Shown: in pieces, positions 12,796 to 24,221 of the stretch
Layout: the number at the start of each line of letters is the position of its first letter
How positions within the stretch are numbered: the first letter of the stretch is position 1
Origin: Congeria kusceri
Lineage: Eukaryota; Mollusca; Bivalvia; Myida; Dreissenidae
Length of the DNA: 64,000 bases
NCBI GenBank assembly: GCA_027627225.1
Contig: CM051025.1
Span: forward strand, 76,161,974 to 76,225,973
Reading direction: 5' to 3'
Notes under the pieces: model-generated
What the model was told of the DNA's origin: nothing
Database searches by the model: none
What the model saw: the letters and a program-made list of their open reading frames with translations, nothing else
Program-made: the position numbers and the translations under genes

Positions 12796-15536
12796 TACGA
12801 ATGTACCATACGAAACTCAACGCGTGTAAATCCGACGCATGACTTAATGAGTGCATATAGAAACGTTTAGCTGTTGGGCTCTAACTGAATCACGAAGCCT
12901 TGTTCATAACAAAATATTGTACCATAATATTTCGTAAACGACGGAAATCTTTATTTTAAAAAAAATGAATAAATATGTACAAGAATGTAGTTTGTAAGAT
13001 TAATCTTATTATTGTTAAATGGTTGTTGTTGATTATATTGGTTTATAATATGTGATGCAAGATTGTTTTTGTAATAAAAACAGAAAGTTGTAATATAAAC
13101 AAAAACACAAATGTGACAAAGGTCATCATACCAAGTTTTAAAAGTTATTTAACCCTACACGGGAACATATTTATGATGTTAAATTGATATGTGACATTAC
13201 ATTTGTGTATTAGATGGAATTGTCTCGTATAGTATTATATAAAACAAACTCATTAAAATAAAACTCTTACTCTGTTAGTTAAGTAGCGCAAGACTAGTGA
13301 CAATTTTAATGACAGTGAAATACCTTTTAGTGTGTATGTAACTTAGACTGATGCAGTCGTTTCTGTCAAATATCGAATTCATCATATATAATGTTACTTT
13401 GCTTCTACTCTTCTCCTTGTATAACGTGCTAACCATTTTTATCATGCTCAAGAGAGTAACTAAAACTCTCCCAAGGAAATGTAACTTGGTACGATAAAAC
13501 AAGAAAACGGATATGTTGACCTTTGCATTTCACACACAGTTTCAGCAGTTTGTTTTCATGGACTAAAATTAGTTTATATATAATTGCACATACTCGTAAT
13601 CTTTAATTATGAGCATTGCATGCAGATTGCTTTACATGCACACACTGATTTTTCTTTTTTACTAGCAGTTGTAGTTTCCTATCATGCCTAAAGTTATCTT
13701 TAAAGTTGGAGTTCACGCGAATTAAAAATGAACAGCTGCTATTATTATACTTCCATAACGATTGACTGATTCCAGCAACTGGGGATCGCAAACTGTTTCC
13801 AATGCTGGTCATGATAATGTATACATACAAGGTCAGAAAGTACCCATTTAGTATTCAAATCATATTCAAAATCTATTCAGCGCTGGATTCAGTAAATAAG
13901 CTGTGTATCTACAACATTATGACATTGATAAGAGGTATGTCAGCGGACCGGACATTGTATCAGCGTTTCCACCAACATTGCCTTACTGCCCTATGTACCC
14001 AGTGTAGCACGTTATAAAGTACATACGCCAGAAAACTGACCATATAATCATCATTAATTCTGCAGGATACAAATTTATTGCCCGTGTCTGTTTCAGAGCT
14101 CTCGCTAGGAACGAATAATGCAGTGAACAAGGAATTACAGATAATGATTACTGAGTATGTCTATCGGTTTGCTGGAGACTGAATGCAAAGCCTAATACTA
14201 CGAGAAAATTGAATTAACATCATCCCCTAATGGCCGTCAATAATTATGAAATTTTGTGCAGAGCAGACAATGTCATGCACTTAAGAGACTTAACATTATC
14301 CAACGTACTGTGTTACACTTAATTATGTTCTGTTTTACTTTTACTCATCTATATGGACACACCAATATTTAACGTACCGAAAATATAAATACCTGTACAA
14401 TGTACAAATACATAAGCAATTTTCTTACGCCTAATATTATGTAAGGATAGTCAACGTAATTAGCGACATCACATCAATTGACAATATGGTTCATGTTTAC
14501 ACGTGGTTAACAAATGGTTATGTAGATAACAATGACACAAATCGAGATGTTCCATTGCTACTAAAATAGAGAAATTGTGTACATCGACACATACTCGTGT
14601 CAGATATCTTAACTATATTCTGCACGTGTAAATTCATACTGCTTTAAAAGGCATTTAATAAATACAAATTCTGATATCGAAATGTAATACTTTGGTCTCA
14701 ATCCGATTATGAATGATTGAATGTCCAGATTAATTACAGATTTGAAGTGAACTCAGTTGATCAGGTCAAATTAATGCATAATGCTACACGTATACAAATC
14801 TTAATATCTCATTATTAAAACATGTTAACTTCAACATAAACCATCTTAATCTTTATTTAACACATTAATGGCCAACCGTTTAAAGTAACACTTGTGAATC
14901 AAGACGTGATACTTTTCTAAAACATATATCCTGATGTAAATCACATATATACCAAGCTAATTCGTACTGGTTAATAGCATGTAATACGGTGCATTCAAAT
15001 ATAATTTACATGTATTTCGAAATTCGCAAAAAAACAGTAATGATTCTGGAGTGTAGAATATTGATGAAGATCTTCCTGAAATACCTAGGAGTGAAGTGTT
15101 CATGATCCATATAAGTCATGTGTTATGTCAAGAACTTTCGAAGAGGAAAAGAAGTAATGGGCAATGTTTGCGCGTTTAATCGAAGTTTAGGATCAATGAT
15201 GTATGAACTGGTATTGCGAAGAATGACGTAGCCAGAAATTTCCGGATTCCGTTGCCGAACGACACAATGCATCTGTTACGTTTTCTGTACACATGTGTTA
15301 ACTTCCCGATAGCTAAATGCATTTGTGCCACTGTTGAGAGACCATATTGAAAAGAAGATGAAAATGTAATGCATATTTAGTTGATATCTCTTAAATCTAT
15401 ACTGAAAGGATCATATATACGTTGGTATAACATTTTTGCAGACATCATACCTTCACTCATTATTCATTATAATACGCCTATATTATATTATATTAGGTTG
15501 TATAATTAAGAAATAATTGACGGGTAAGCGTTGGTT

Positions 15537-15578
15537 ATTGGGGTTCCGATGCGTAGGAATTAAACCACGAAGGCGATA
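15537..15578 (+). repeat. Fragment of the foldback element found at 20489-20626
   Basis: The run GATGCGTAGGAATTAAACCA with its neighbours matches the left inner part of the 20489-20626 element, but the terminal arms are missing here. It is therefore a partial or solo copy. It sits about 390 bp inside intron 1 of the Ig gene. Confidence 0.6.
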
Positions 15579-15674
15579 CTTATTGTACTGCATTGGATTG
15601 CATTGTACTTCATTGCGTTGCATTACACTGTATTGCACTGTACTGCATTTCGTTAATGGCATCGCTTTGAATTG

Positions 15675-15841
15675 CATTAAAATAAAATAAAATAATATAA
15701 TATAATATAAAATAATATAATATAATATAATATAATATAATATAATATAATATAATATAATATAATATAATATAATATAATATAATATAATATAATATAA
15801 TATAATATAATATAATATAATATAATATAATATAATATAAT
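15675..15841 (+). repeat. (TATAA)n pentanucleotide array
   Basis: About 32 units of AATAT/TATAA with a few AATAA variants at the left edge. It ends about 125 bp from the splice donor of the first coding exon of the Ig gene, inside intron 1. The long Tyr/Ile-rich open frame across it on the minus strand is the repeat translated. Confidence 0.95.
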
Positions 15842-15965
15842 TAATTTTACACATTAAAAACAGTACAATAAAATGCAACGGAACGCAGCGCAAAGCAAAG
15901 CAACGCAACGCAACACAGCATAATGCACAACAAAATATTTTAATGTAATATAATCAGTCACTTAC

Positions 15966-16059
15966 CAGTCACCATGACACTGAGAAGAACGAGGACGGGG
16001 TAGAGTGACGTCAGCTGTTTACACCACGTGACTAGTGACCAAACTTTCCAATTCCGCAT
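15966..16059 (-). CDS. First coding exon of the Ig-domain gene (signal peptide)
   Basis: Minus-strand exon starting at ATG (16059-16057) and ending ACTG|GTAAGT. It encodes 31 codons plus one base. The product has a basic N-terminal part (R2, K5, K14) and then a hydrophobic run, SLYPVLVLLSVMVT, continuing across the splice as VLAVV. This is a classic signal peptide for a secreted or membrane Ig protein. The start is favoured by A at -3 (CACAATG). Joining this exon to 563-681 keeps one frame and places the hydrophobic run directly before the Ig domain, which is the main evidence for both exons. A minimal start-stop uORF (ATGTAA) lies 10 nt upstream. The splice site and 5' UTR upstream were not resolved; an AG at the end of CCGCCTTCGCAG (about 16071) could be an acceptor for a non-coding leader exon. 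Confidence 0.75.
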
Positions 16060-16812
16060 TGTGTTACATGCTGCGAAGGCGGGCGTTCAAATTCCAGTTA
16101 AAATAAGTGATATTTATAATGAGTTAGCTTTTAAAGCAAATTGCAGTTAATTCCATTGGAAAACCATGATGCTTTGTAGTAATTTAATTACAATGCACTT
16201 ATTTCGTGTTTCATTTGATTTATTTCCTGCAAATGCGCTTCTGTTCTAAGGCGAAAATCGACAAATATTCCAGTATTCCTCCGATATAATTCCTTTGAGC
16301 TGTACAAGTTGTCGGAAATTAAGTTTACGTATTGAAATTTATAACCGAATTCACTTTAATTAGCAGCCATTATAAACAATTCCCCTCAATTATGGCGCAA
16401 GTTGATAGATAACGAGGCACATATAACTATCCAAACCGGTGTGGATGCTGGGCAATTAACGTTATCCTTGATTTTTCACCGAACTGCACGAAACACTGGT
16501 GGTTGCTGGATTCGCTCGAAATGTCTGAAGAAAAACAAGAATGCATTAGGATAAATCGTCTTGTCAGCAAGATATTGAAAAAGAAAAAGAAATATGAACC
16601 TTGTTTATGAACATATAGGATGATTCAATAAAACATCCAAGATTTTCAAAAAAACTCATTTGGTAAATATTCTAGTTTCATAACATAATATTTCATACGG
16701 CTTAAGTGCATGCTGTATAAAATGTGTACGAGAATGAAACATATCATAATGTATGTAAAGAATGTGCTTATGACGATAATCAAACATTTTTAACATATAT
16801 GTTTTCAGACTG
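16060..16812 (-). other. 5' flank or 5' UTR of the Ig-domain gene
   Basis: Directly upstream of the start codon on the minus strand. A 5' UTR, leader-exon acceptor or promoter is expected here or further right, but no TATA box at a convincing distance or initiator could be assigned. The only specific element seen is the ATGTAA mini-uORF at about 16064-16069. Otherwise AT-rich and featureless. Confidence 0.35.
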
Positions 16813-17060
16813 AATAATTTAGGGAAAGATCCAGAGCGAAATAGCAGGGTGCTGCACCCTGCCCCTGTCTGGTTTCGCCTTACTTCCACTCTGGGCTGAA
16901 CAGCCTAAGAATGCTGAATAAAAACTTAATTTGAAGAAAACGAAGTATACAAAACATGGAATAATCACATTATAAACAGATGTGCACAATTTACTATGAC
17001 CTTTCGCCCTGCTCCTTTGGGCAAGAACCATGTGCCTTTCTTGATTCTAGGTATATCCCT
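16813..17060 (-). repeat. Dispersed repeat, copy B (inverted relative to copy A)
   Basis: Reverse-complement relative of 12530-12795. On the minus strand it begins with CCCAAAGGAGCAGGGCGAAA and ends with GCAGCACCCTGCTATTTCGC then TCTGGATCTTTCCC. Its middle differs from copy A. The two copies lie in opposite orientation about 4.3 kb apart and flank the first coding exon of the Ig gene. Confidence 0.65.
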
Positions 17061-19787
17061 TATAATTATGCAGTTCATATCTTCGTAAATGTACTTTGCA
17101 TAAATGTAGTACATAAATAAATACAATCATTAAACATAACATCAGAAACAAAAGCACAGTATTATTTAATGTATCTGATTGAATTTGATTATAAATATGC
17201 AACCTGCTATGCGTCGGTCACAAGCGTGCAAGCCACGTGTATTGAAACAAGCGAAATTGCAACTGCATTATTAGTGATAAAACCGCATGAAACGATGTGG
17301 TAATAACAGAATTGTCCTGGCTGACATTTTGTGCTTCCCTTTCATCTTTGAAAATCTATGACATGAAATGACCAGTAATGTAACGTGAAGATATTATCAG
17401 GTCAGCGTAATTATGGGATACAGTTGTTCATATCGACCTATTAAATCGCATATACATTTGCGCCAAATACAGACAAGGGGTTGCATTTTTAGTTAAGAGC
17501 AATTTGTTTGTAGATAGTAAATTGTTTAACAAGCAATGATGTCTTTGTAATATTTTATATTTTATTTCATATTATTTCCACGTGAATTTGTATTCGCCCT
17601 TGATCGATTTCCCAACTCATGCAAGTACCTATCGCACCACTTTGGAGTGGGTAGAGTAAACGACAGCGGAGTGGTCGTTCTAAGGATTGCACTTCGTGGT
17701 ACCTAAATGTGTCCTGAACATTTCGAGTACTTTCCGTTACACTAGAGTTTCATTCAACATGTTCAATAACTGTGTATGTGTGTCAATATATATTCGGCAC
17801 CTTTCAAGCAGCTTTTGAAATGCTAAGTCTGGAAAGAAAAATGGTGTGCTAGAGCACAACTTCAGTGGATTAATATCGTACCTTCGGAAAACGTGTTTCA
17901 TGGAAAGTAGTCGTTATTAAAGACAAAAATAAAAAATGAGGTGATCTTTTGCACTAGAATGACACGTGTTTCAAACCGGTAGTATTGCCTGAAGACAATG
18001 AGGTTATCTCTTGTAGTCGGTAAGATGCGCGTTGTGTAATAAATTAAGGCACCTGTTTCGACACCCGCCGCTAATTAATCGGAATACTCCTAATAATTTG
18101 TGGCACACGAATACCTAAGATACATGTGCCATACATGCGCAGAAGGAATGATAATAGCATTGTGCAATCTTCCGCGTAAATAATTATCTAAACACCGGGT
18201 GAGGATTTTCGTATGTGGCTTAGCCTTATATTTATAGGAGTAACTAATGAACCTTGTGCAGCAGATAATCGAGTATATACTATTACAGAATTATTTTCGT
18301 TAACGGTGGAATGCGTTATCGAGTTACGAAGTAAACATGTTTTATCATAAGATTCCCGAGACAGACTTAGACATAGCTTGCGGTCCACCTCCGCAACAAA
18401 ACCGTTTGTTAAATGCAGTGTGTCTGTGGTAATAATCGGTAAGTTCAGAGTAATCACCGCTGTCAACACTTCAACATTATAAGGCCATTGGCACTAACGA
18501 AGTACACACTTTAAGTACGAATTCATTCCCCTACATAAGCAAAACGAGTTGAAAATCACATACAACGTTATTAACAGCAAATGTGTGAAATTTAGAAAAC
18601 AAAAGCAACTTTTCCTGCATCTCAAAGTTGCTATTTTAAACATTGTATTCGCGTGCACAATACTTTCACCACATACTGAATAACAAACAGAATGTATGCA
18701 TCAAATGCAATACTTTAAACACTGCACTCAACCAAAACTGAATAAGCATACTTGTGCATTCAATTTTGATAAAATAGACTTATTAATATTATAAACACTT
18801 CAGAGTTTTGCGAGCGTTATTGTATAACTAGCAATTAAGTTGTTATTTTATTGTTTGAAGTTTGCGATACTTTATTGCTTCAGCATTTGTAAAATATCAA
18901 TGTTCCATTAGAGCGAGAGCATTCCAAATGAAAAGGGCCTCGAGTTGTCAATATCGGAATAAATTGTGAAATTTAGATATTTATATTGGCATATAATAAA
19001 GGTTTCAAGTAGGCCCCTATAACCATTATTCGAACATGATACTCGTAGATTTTTCAATAGACAAAGAACAAAATTATCCTTGTTAAACTACCTAATAAAC
19101 AACGCGAAAATATAGTTGACGTCATTATTTCAGTTTTTATCAATGAATGTGACGTCACAACGAATATTGTATCATATATATACCATAGGTTAGGAACACT
19201 TATGTCAAATATGCATTTTGTCCAAAGGTAAAATGACGTATTGCTGCTCGTTAATACTTGGAATTCGTATTCGAATAGCCTGGAGGGTCCGCTAATAAAA
19301 ACTATAAATATTGAATAATTTAAAACATTTGAAAAGCTCTAATGGAAAGTTATTGAATATACGTTTGATCTGACAGTTTCATCGTACTATCGTGAACATT
19401 CAAACGCGTGCGTTCAGATAACATCGATGAAATTATAAGTGTGTAATGAGAGTGCAATACCAACAAAATTTCGTTACGGCACGTATCGCATTTAAGTTGA
19501 AATGTATTCTAGATTCCCCGCGTGTATGATAAGTGAAAACAGGATTTTAAAAATCGCCGCGAGCATCCATGTGCAAAGTGGAGTAATTTTAAATGTTCAT
19601 TGTTATGGAACGATGTTTATTGGGTATATTTTTGTAATGGTTCTAAAAGTGTTTTAGCTCAGTTTGATGTTTTAAAAGTGTGAGTCAGAGTCTCATTCAA
19701 AATTTATTGTTAATAACAAACTTGTGTAAAAGTATGAAATAATTATTACCTATCATACCAGGTTTCTTTACGGCAATCAAAATAATG
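17061..19787. other. Intergenic or upstream DNA without recognised features
   Basis: AT-rich DNA in which I see no supported exon, array or mobile element. Two perfect TGACGTCA palindromes lie close together at 19117-19124 and 19150-19157, in a context (AACGCGAAAATA, CAACG) that faintly resembles the tails of the hairpin elements at 21655-21760 and 51060-51180. A tRNA-like patch near 18010-18075 was judged too weak to call. Confidence 0.5.
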
Positions 19788-19866
19788 CAAGCATTTGCAA
19801 TCGATGACCTCATAATAGCTAGAATATATATATAGCTATTATGAGGTCATCGATTGCAAATGCTTG
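19788..19866. repeat. Perfect 34-bp inverted repeat (hairpin, 11-nt loop)
   Basis: The arm at 19788-19821 (CAAGCATTTGCAATCGATGA and on to AATAGCTA) is exactly complementary to 19833-19866, separated by GAATATATATA. A perfect long hairpin is unusual because such palindromes decay quickly. No ORF or TIR-type neighbour is present. It may be a recent foldback insertion or a product of hairpin-templated repair. Confidence 0.9.
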
Positions 19867-20488
19867 GATTAAAAATCATTACCACAACTAAACAAAATAT
19901 ATGTTAGATATTATATTAGTTTGTGGCTTGATATTTGTATACTCGCAATCCAGTCAAATTAGTCATTTTCACTTTGTAACAATATTAAATTATAAAATAA
20001 TGCAAACACATTATATGTACTATTTAATTATAAAATGAGGCTACTATATGATAACTGATAAAGGAAATCACTTTGGAACACGAGGTGACCAAATAATTGC
20101 AGATAGGAATCCTAAAATACCCCCAACTATAAAACTGTATAAGACACACGTGGTGTCCTGTTAAAATATAACTTTACCTTCCTCGGATATTATTTAATGC
20201 GAGGAAGCCGATGACTATTGCTGGTAATTAACACCATTTCAAATGTAATTTGATCCAAGGTTTTCTTACAAAATTTCATTTACACCCACACCAAACCCCA
20301 TGAATCTGACACTACGAGACACACATTACGGTGAATTGTAACTTGTTACTGAAAATAAAGTGAATTATCTTGATAGAATACGTATTTCAAGGCGTTCTTA
20401 CTAAATAGCGATTTTAAATTAAAACAAAAACTATGCGCTCTGACATCAATAAATACAAGTTATATAATTAATAAATAACTTTCGATTT

Positions 20489-20626
20489 ATCGTTGTTTAT
20501 CGGCCAATAAACAACGATTTGGAGTTCTGATGCGTAGGAATTAAACCATGAGGCCGTTAGCCCGAGTTGTTTAATAGCCACATACCAGAACAACAAAGAG
20601 TTGTTTATTGGCCGATAAACAACGAT
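20489..20626. mobile_element. 138-bp foldback/MITE-like element with 27-bp perfect termini
   Basis: Terminal arms 20489-20515 and 20600-20626 are exact reverse complements. Each arm is itself partly palindromic (ATCGTTGTTTA...TAAACAACGAT). Further nested pairs are GTTCTG (20524-20529) with CAGAAC (20586-20591) and ATTAAAC (20540-20546) with GTTTAAT (20569-20575), leaving a core GAGGCCGTTAGCCCGAG (20550-20566). No coding capacity. A fragment of the same family is at 15537-15578. The core resembles that of the hairpins at 21514, 39159 and 57576. Confidence 0.75.
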
Positions 20627-21513
20627 AATGCGAAAATTATTTCGATTTTAACATAATTTGACATATATTTTTGCAACTGAATTGGAACTACTTTTTTATA
20701 TGCTCCGCTCAGAATCGGGATTTTTTTTGCGTCGTTTATTGGGTAATTTAACAACAATATTTTTGTTCTTCGCTTATAGAAAATTTAGCGAGTATCATGT
20801 GGGAATGTGTTTTCACGACCACGAGTATAAATTTAAATTTAAATTGTAGATGTACATATCTGTTCATTCAATGGCCTTCATTTGTAACAACCGACTGACA
20901 ACCAAACTGCAATACAGCACTTACTATAGACAATGCCCATTGATAATATTTTAAATTCAATTATGCATTCAACTTCCACACATTTTGTAAATGACGTTGC
21001 AGTATTTTCTTTTAATGCTCAGCGCCCAAATGTCAACTAAGTGTAATTTAAATTCATTACGAATGCGACTTTGACTAGCCTTATATTCGTCTGTCTAGTA
21101 TATCGTTGCACTGTTCACCGCCAAATGTATCAAACGCCGCACCCTGAAAGGTGTTAAATATAGATCACATAAGGATCTACTAAAATATTCATGCGATCTT
21201 CATTGCACAGAAGTGTTCAAACACCACTTTACCTGCACTGTAATCCTTTCATTTATAATACATGAGCATATGGTACATTGCCTGCTTAAAATCTACAAGA
21301 CACCGGGGACCTATCGCGTTCAAGGGAAGGATGGTAGTATTTCGCTTTAAACTCTGGGCACGGATGAGCCCTGACATAAAACAACAAATATAAACAATTG
21401 TCCTGTCGTAATTGTGATCTTAAAATCGAATGAAGCGACGGTTTTTATGAATGTTTGCCAAACAGCTCAGCATTGCTTCTAACCAATGGAAACCGATAGA
21501 GAATACTAGGTTT

Positions 21514-21625
21514 GTGTTGAATACAGATATGTTTATTCAGCGAGGCTTAGAAAACCTAAACCACGAGCCTTGGCGAGTGGTTTAGGTTTTCGTGCCGAGC
21601 AAATAAACGTATCTGTATTCAACAC
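21514..21625. mobile_element. Multi-segment hairpin element (GAG...CGAG core family)
   Basis: Outer arms GTGTTGAATACAGATATGTT and AACGTATCTGTATTCAACAC pair with one mismatch. Inner arms AAAACCTAAACCAC (21551-21564) and GTGGTTTAGGTTTT (21577-21590) pair perfectly. The loop reads GAGCCTTGGCGA, and GAGGCTTAG and TTCGTGCCGAG lie between inner and outer arms. The following DNA has a TGACGTCA at 21711-21718 and TGACGTGA at 21738-21745. No ORF. Confidence 0.75.
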
Positions 21626-21914
21626 TTACCTTGTATTATATTTATCCCATCATTCTCTGTCTTTATTTTGAAAATAAACGATTGAAAATCGCTTAATAAC
21701 ACGAAAAACATGACGTCACGAAAATAAACAACGAAAGTGACGTGATTATAATGCGCGTGATTGCTGTATTCAACAACGTGGAATAAAGCTAAGTTTGTCC
21801 CTCGGGGTGTTATTTGGTCATTGCTGGCGTGATGATGGGATAAAATTAAAAGGCATATTAGTTTTATATTTGAATCTGTATGGCTAGAGATTTCTTATAG
21901 TATGCCTCAATTGG

Positions 21915-21960
21915 GGCGGTGATGATGGTGGTGGTGGTGGTGGTGATGGTGGTGGTGGGG
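21915..21960 (+). repeat. (GGT)n/(GAT) short microsatellite
   Basis: About 45 bp of GGT repeats with GAT interruptions. It sits just left of the sequence that matches the flank of the large (TAG)n arrays in units 1 and 2. Confidence 0.9.
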
Positions 21961-21965
21961 TTGTT

Positions 21966-22107
21966 TGCTTATGACTAACAGAGTGACTTTACAAGTCGTC
22001 ATTTCTTCACACATATTTTGACTACATTAGTATTCTAAGTAGAAGTAGTAGTAGTAATTACAGTAGTAGAAGTAGAAGTAGCAGTAGAAATGGTAGTAGC
22101 AGTAGTG

Positions 22108-22149
<42 letters not shown>

Positions 22150-22152
22150 TTG

Positions 22153-22210
<58 letters not shown>

Positions 22211-24221
22211 AAGTAGTAGTAGTAGTAGTAGTAGTTGTTGTTGTTGTTGTTGTTGTTGTTGTCGTAGGTGTTGTTGTTGTTGTTGTTCTTTTGTTGTAGT
22301 AGTAGAAGGTAATAGCAGCAGCAGTATTGATAATAATAACAGTGGCGTTGAAAATGTATTGCTTTACCAGAAACATTTCGGAAGACATCTATAGTCTTTT
22401 AGTTGTCTTACAAACGTTTACAGCAACAATATTGAGCAACACATTTGTTCACTTAAATGATTTTCATTTAGAGAATGTCGATATGAGCACGGTGGAGAAA
22501 GTGCAGCGAGTTTAAACTCGTGTCACATTTCTATTGATTATACACCCAGAGACATTGTACCTAGGGATTCATTTGAAATTCTATGAACTGAAAGGATACA
22601 AATATACGAAATATGAGATTTTTATGTAAAAATTAAATACATAAGTTATGTTCCCATTAAGGTGAATACTCGTTCATTCGACCCAACACTTTTTAATACA
22701 TTATGTGGCTTGAAGTTGAACAAGAACGAATTAATAGCAAGTAATGATGATTTTTTAAGAGATCGTTATGCATTGAACAGAATTGCGATTAGCCTATAAA
22801 ATATTTGCTATTTGAAGTAACTGGCGCTTATGCCAATGAAATCTAATAAAGTTTAAAGGCCATTTAACCCTATAGACAATGACAAGCAAGGCATAAATAA
22901 ACGCAGACAAAACGCCTTTAAAATAGAAAATATGCGGTATTAATATTTAAACCATATATAAAGTACAATTTTAAATTTACATTTAATAGTTTACGTATTT
23001 GTGTTTATTCGTTACCTAAACAAGTCAAGATCGCATGTTGTTGGTACATCCATAAATATTGTATTTCATTCTAGGACATTGTTCGCAAGATATTTGATTT
23101 CTTGAATGCACATTAACATCTTGGGGATTAGCCACTCGGGCACAGATTAAAGTATTTAATTAAGCATCGTTAATAATGTGTCTTATGTCTACAGAATGAC
23201 AGGTAACCGATATGAGGCCTAGGTCTGTATTTGATATAACAGCAAACGTATAAAATGTTTGTAAATATTTTGCTCAAATTTTAATACCAAACAATTGTTT
23301 ATGAAAACCTAACGAGGCAGAATTTTAAATTCATGTTAAGGTATTAAATCTAATGGGCTACAGTCATGCGTGATCATTGTTAAAGACAAATATAAGAAAT
23401 TGTATATGCCAACAAGCACGAACGACTCTCGTAAACTCGCTGGCCATTGTGGGTCCTGTTTATAACAATCGTGTACTCACATTAATCATAATCATCAATA
23501 ATTTAAATAACATTTTGAAATTACCTATTAAGCCTTTTTGAGAACACGTGGGTTGAAACTTGCCAACAAATCCATCATTGTGCGATGTATTCGTTATCGC
23601 ATTATGGGCTTTTGATAATGGAAGAAAGAAGTCATTAAAAATTCAGAAATTCGATTGAAATTTTACGTTTTCAGGCCTTTAACGAACGTATAAATTAGGC
23701 GAATGAATGACAGAAGAGCAAGGTTAATGGTCTCAAAACAGTACAACTGGAAAGCATAATAACAATTAGTGCTCCTGGCTTAAAAAGTGAAACTTGAGAA
23801 AATGAGAATTATTTTTAAATTAATCTTTGTATCTTGTTGCATGCAAGACTACCCTATCGTGCTATCATTGTATATGCTTTAACCGTTTTATCTTTCAAGC
23901 GAGATGATTCAATAAAATTGTTATAAGCAACTTAAATAAAATACACATTTAGTTATCATGTTATGAGAGTTGCGACAAACCCCAAAACTGCACTCATTAA
24001 AATAAGTATGCCTTTTTAAAACGCTCATTTTGTAATGTATGTATGTATGCATGTATGTGTATACGACTACGAACACGAACAATTATTTGTATAATGCGGG
24101 TTAATGAAGCAAATTCTGTAAACAACAACAATAACCGTAACGTATATACAAAAACTAAAGAAGAGTTAAACAATTTGATAAGTGATAGTAATGATATTTA
24201 CTACTTAAATATTCAATACTG
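21966..24221 (+). repeat. Diverged remnant of a further tandem unit (unit 0)
   Basis: Two parts align with the later units. At 21966-22035, AGTGACTTTACAAGTC and ATTTCTTCACACATA match the left flank of the (TAG)n arrays at about 34170-34215 and 48245-48290. At about 24150-24222, TATACAAAAACTAAAG and ACTGATACTCACGGACTATA match the ends of units 1 and 2 (near 39015-39105 and 57400-57485). The offset is about 12.2 kb for the first part and 14.9 kb for the second, so material has been lost between. The stretch from 22331 to 24119 is otherwise AT-rich DNA without recognisable genes, with a small GTAT array near 24036-24060. Confidence 0.55.
22036..22330 (+). repeat. (GTA)n/(GTT)n microsatellite of unit 0
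   Basis: About 295 bp of GTA repeats changing to GTT, then GTA and GCA. It occupies the same relative place as the arrays at 34239 and 48313. Val-rich and Thr-rich open frames on the two strands are repeat translations. Confidence 0.95.

Larger units (their letters stand above)
682..15965 (-). other. Intron 1 of the Ig-domain gene (about 15.3 kb)
   Basis: The interval between donor (15965, GTAAGT on the minus strand) and acceptor (682, TTTCAG). It is AT-rich and contains no recognisable nested gene. What it does hold is listed separately: a diverged 118-bp duplication, an (ACT)n array, a 30-bp tandem repeat, a 33-bp duplication, a tRNA-like relic, one copy of a dispersed repeat, and a TATAA array near the donor. 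Apart from these, 682-4800, 5815-8035, 8330-9900, 9990-11310, 11380-12525 and 12800-15530 show nothing I can name. Short open frames in these parts have no splice or homology support. Confidence 0.7.

Noticed and set aside
15483..15908. Tyr/Ile-rich open frame on the minus strand
   Set aside because: Translation of the TATAA array and its flanks; it lies inside intron 1 next to a real splice donor.
18005..18075. tRNA-like stretch with TAGTCGGTAAGA and GTTTCGACACC
   Set aside because: Stems cannot be formed; kept out as too weak.
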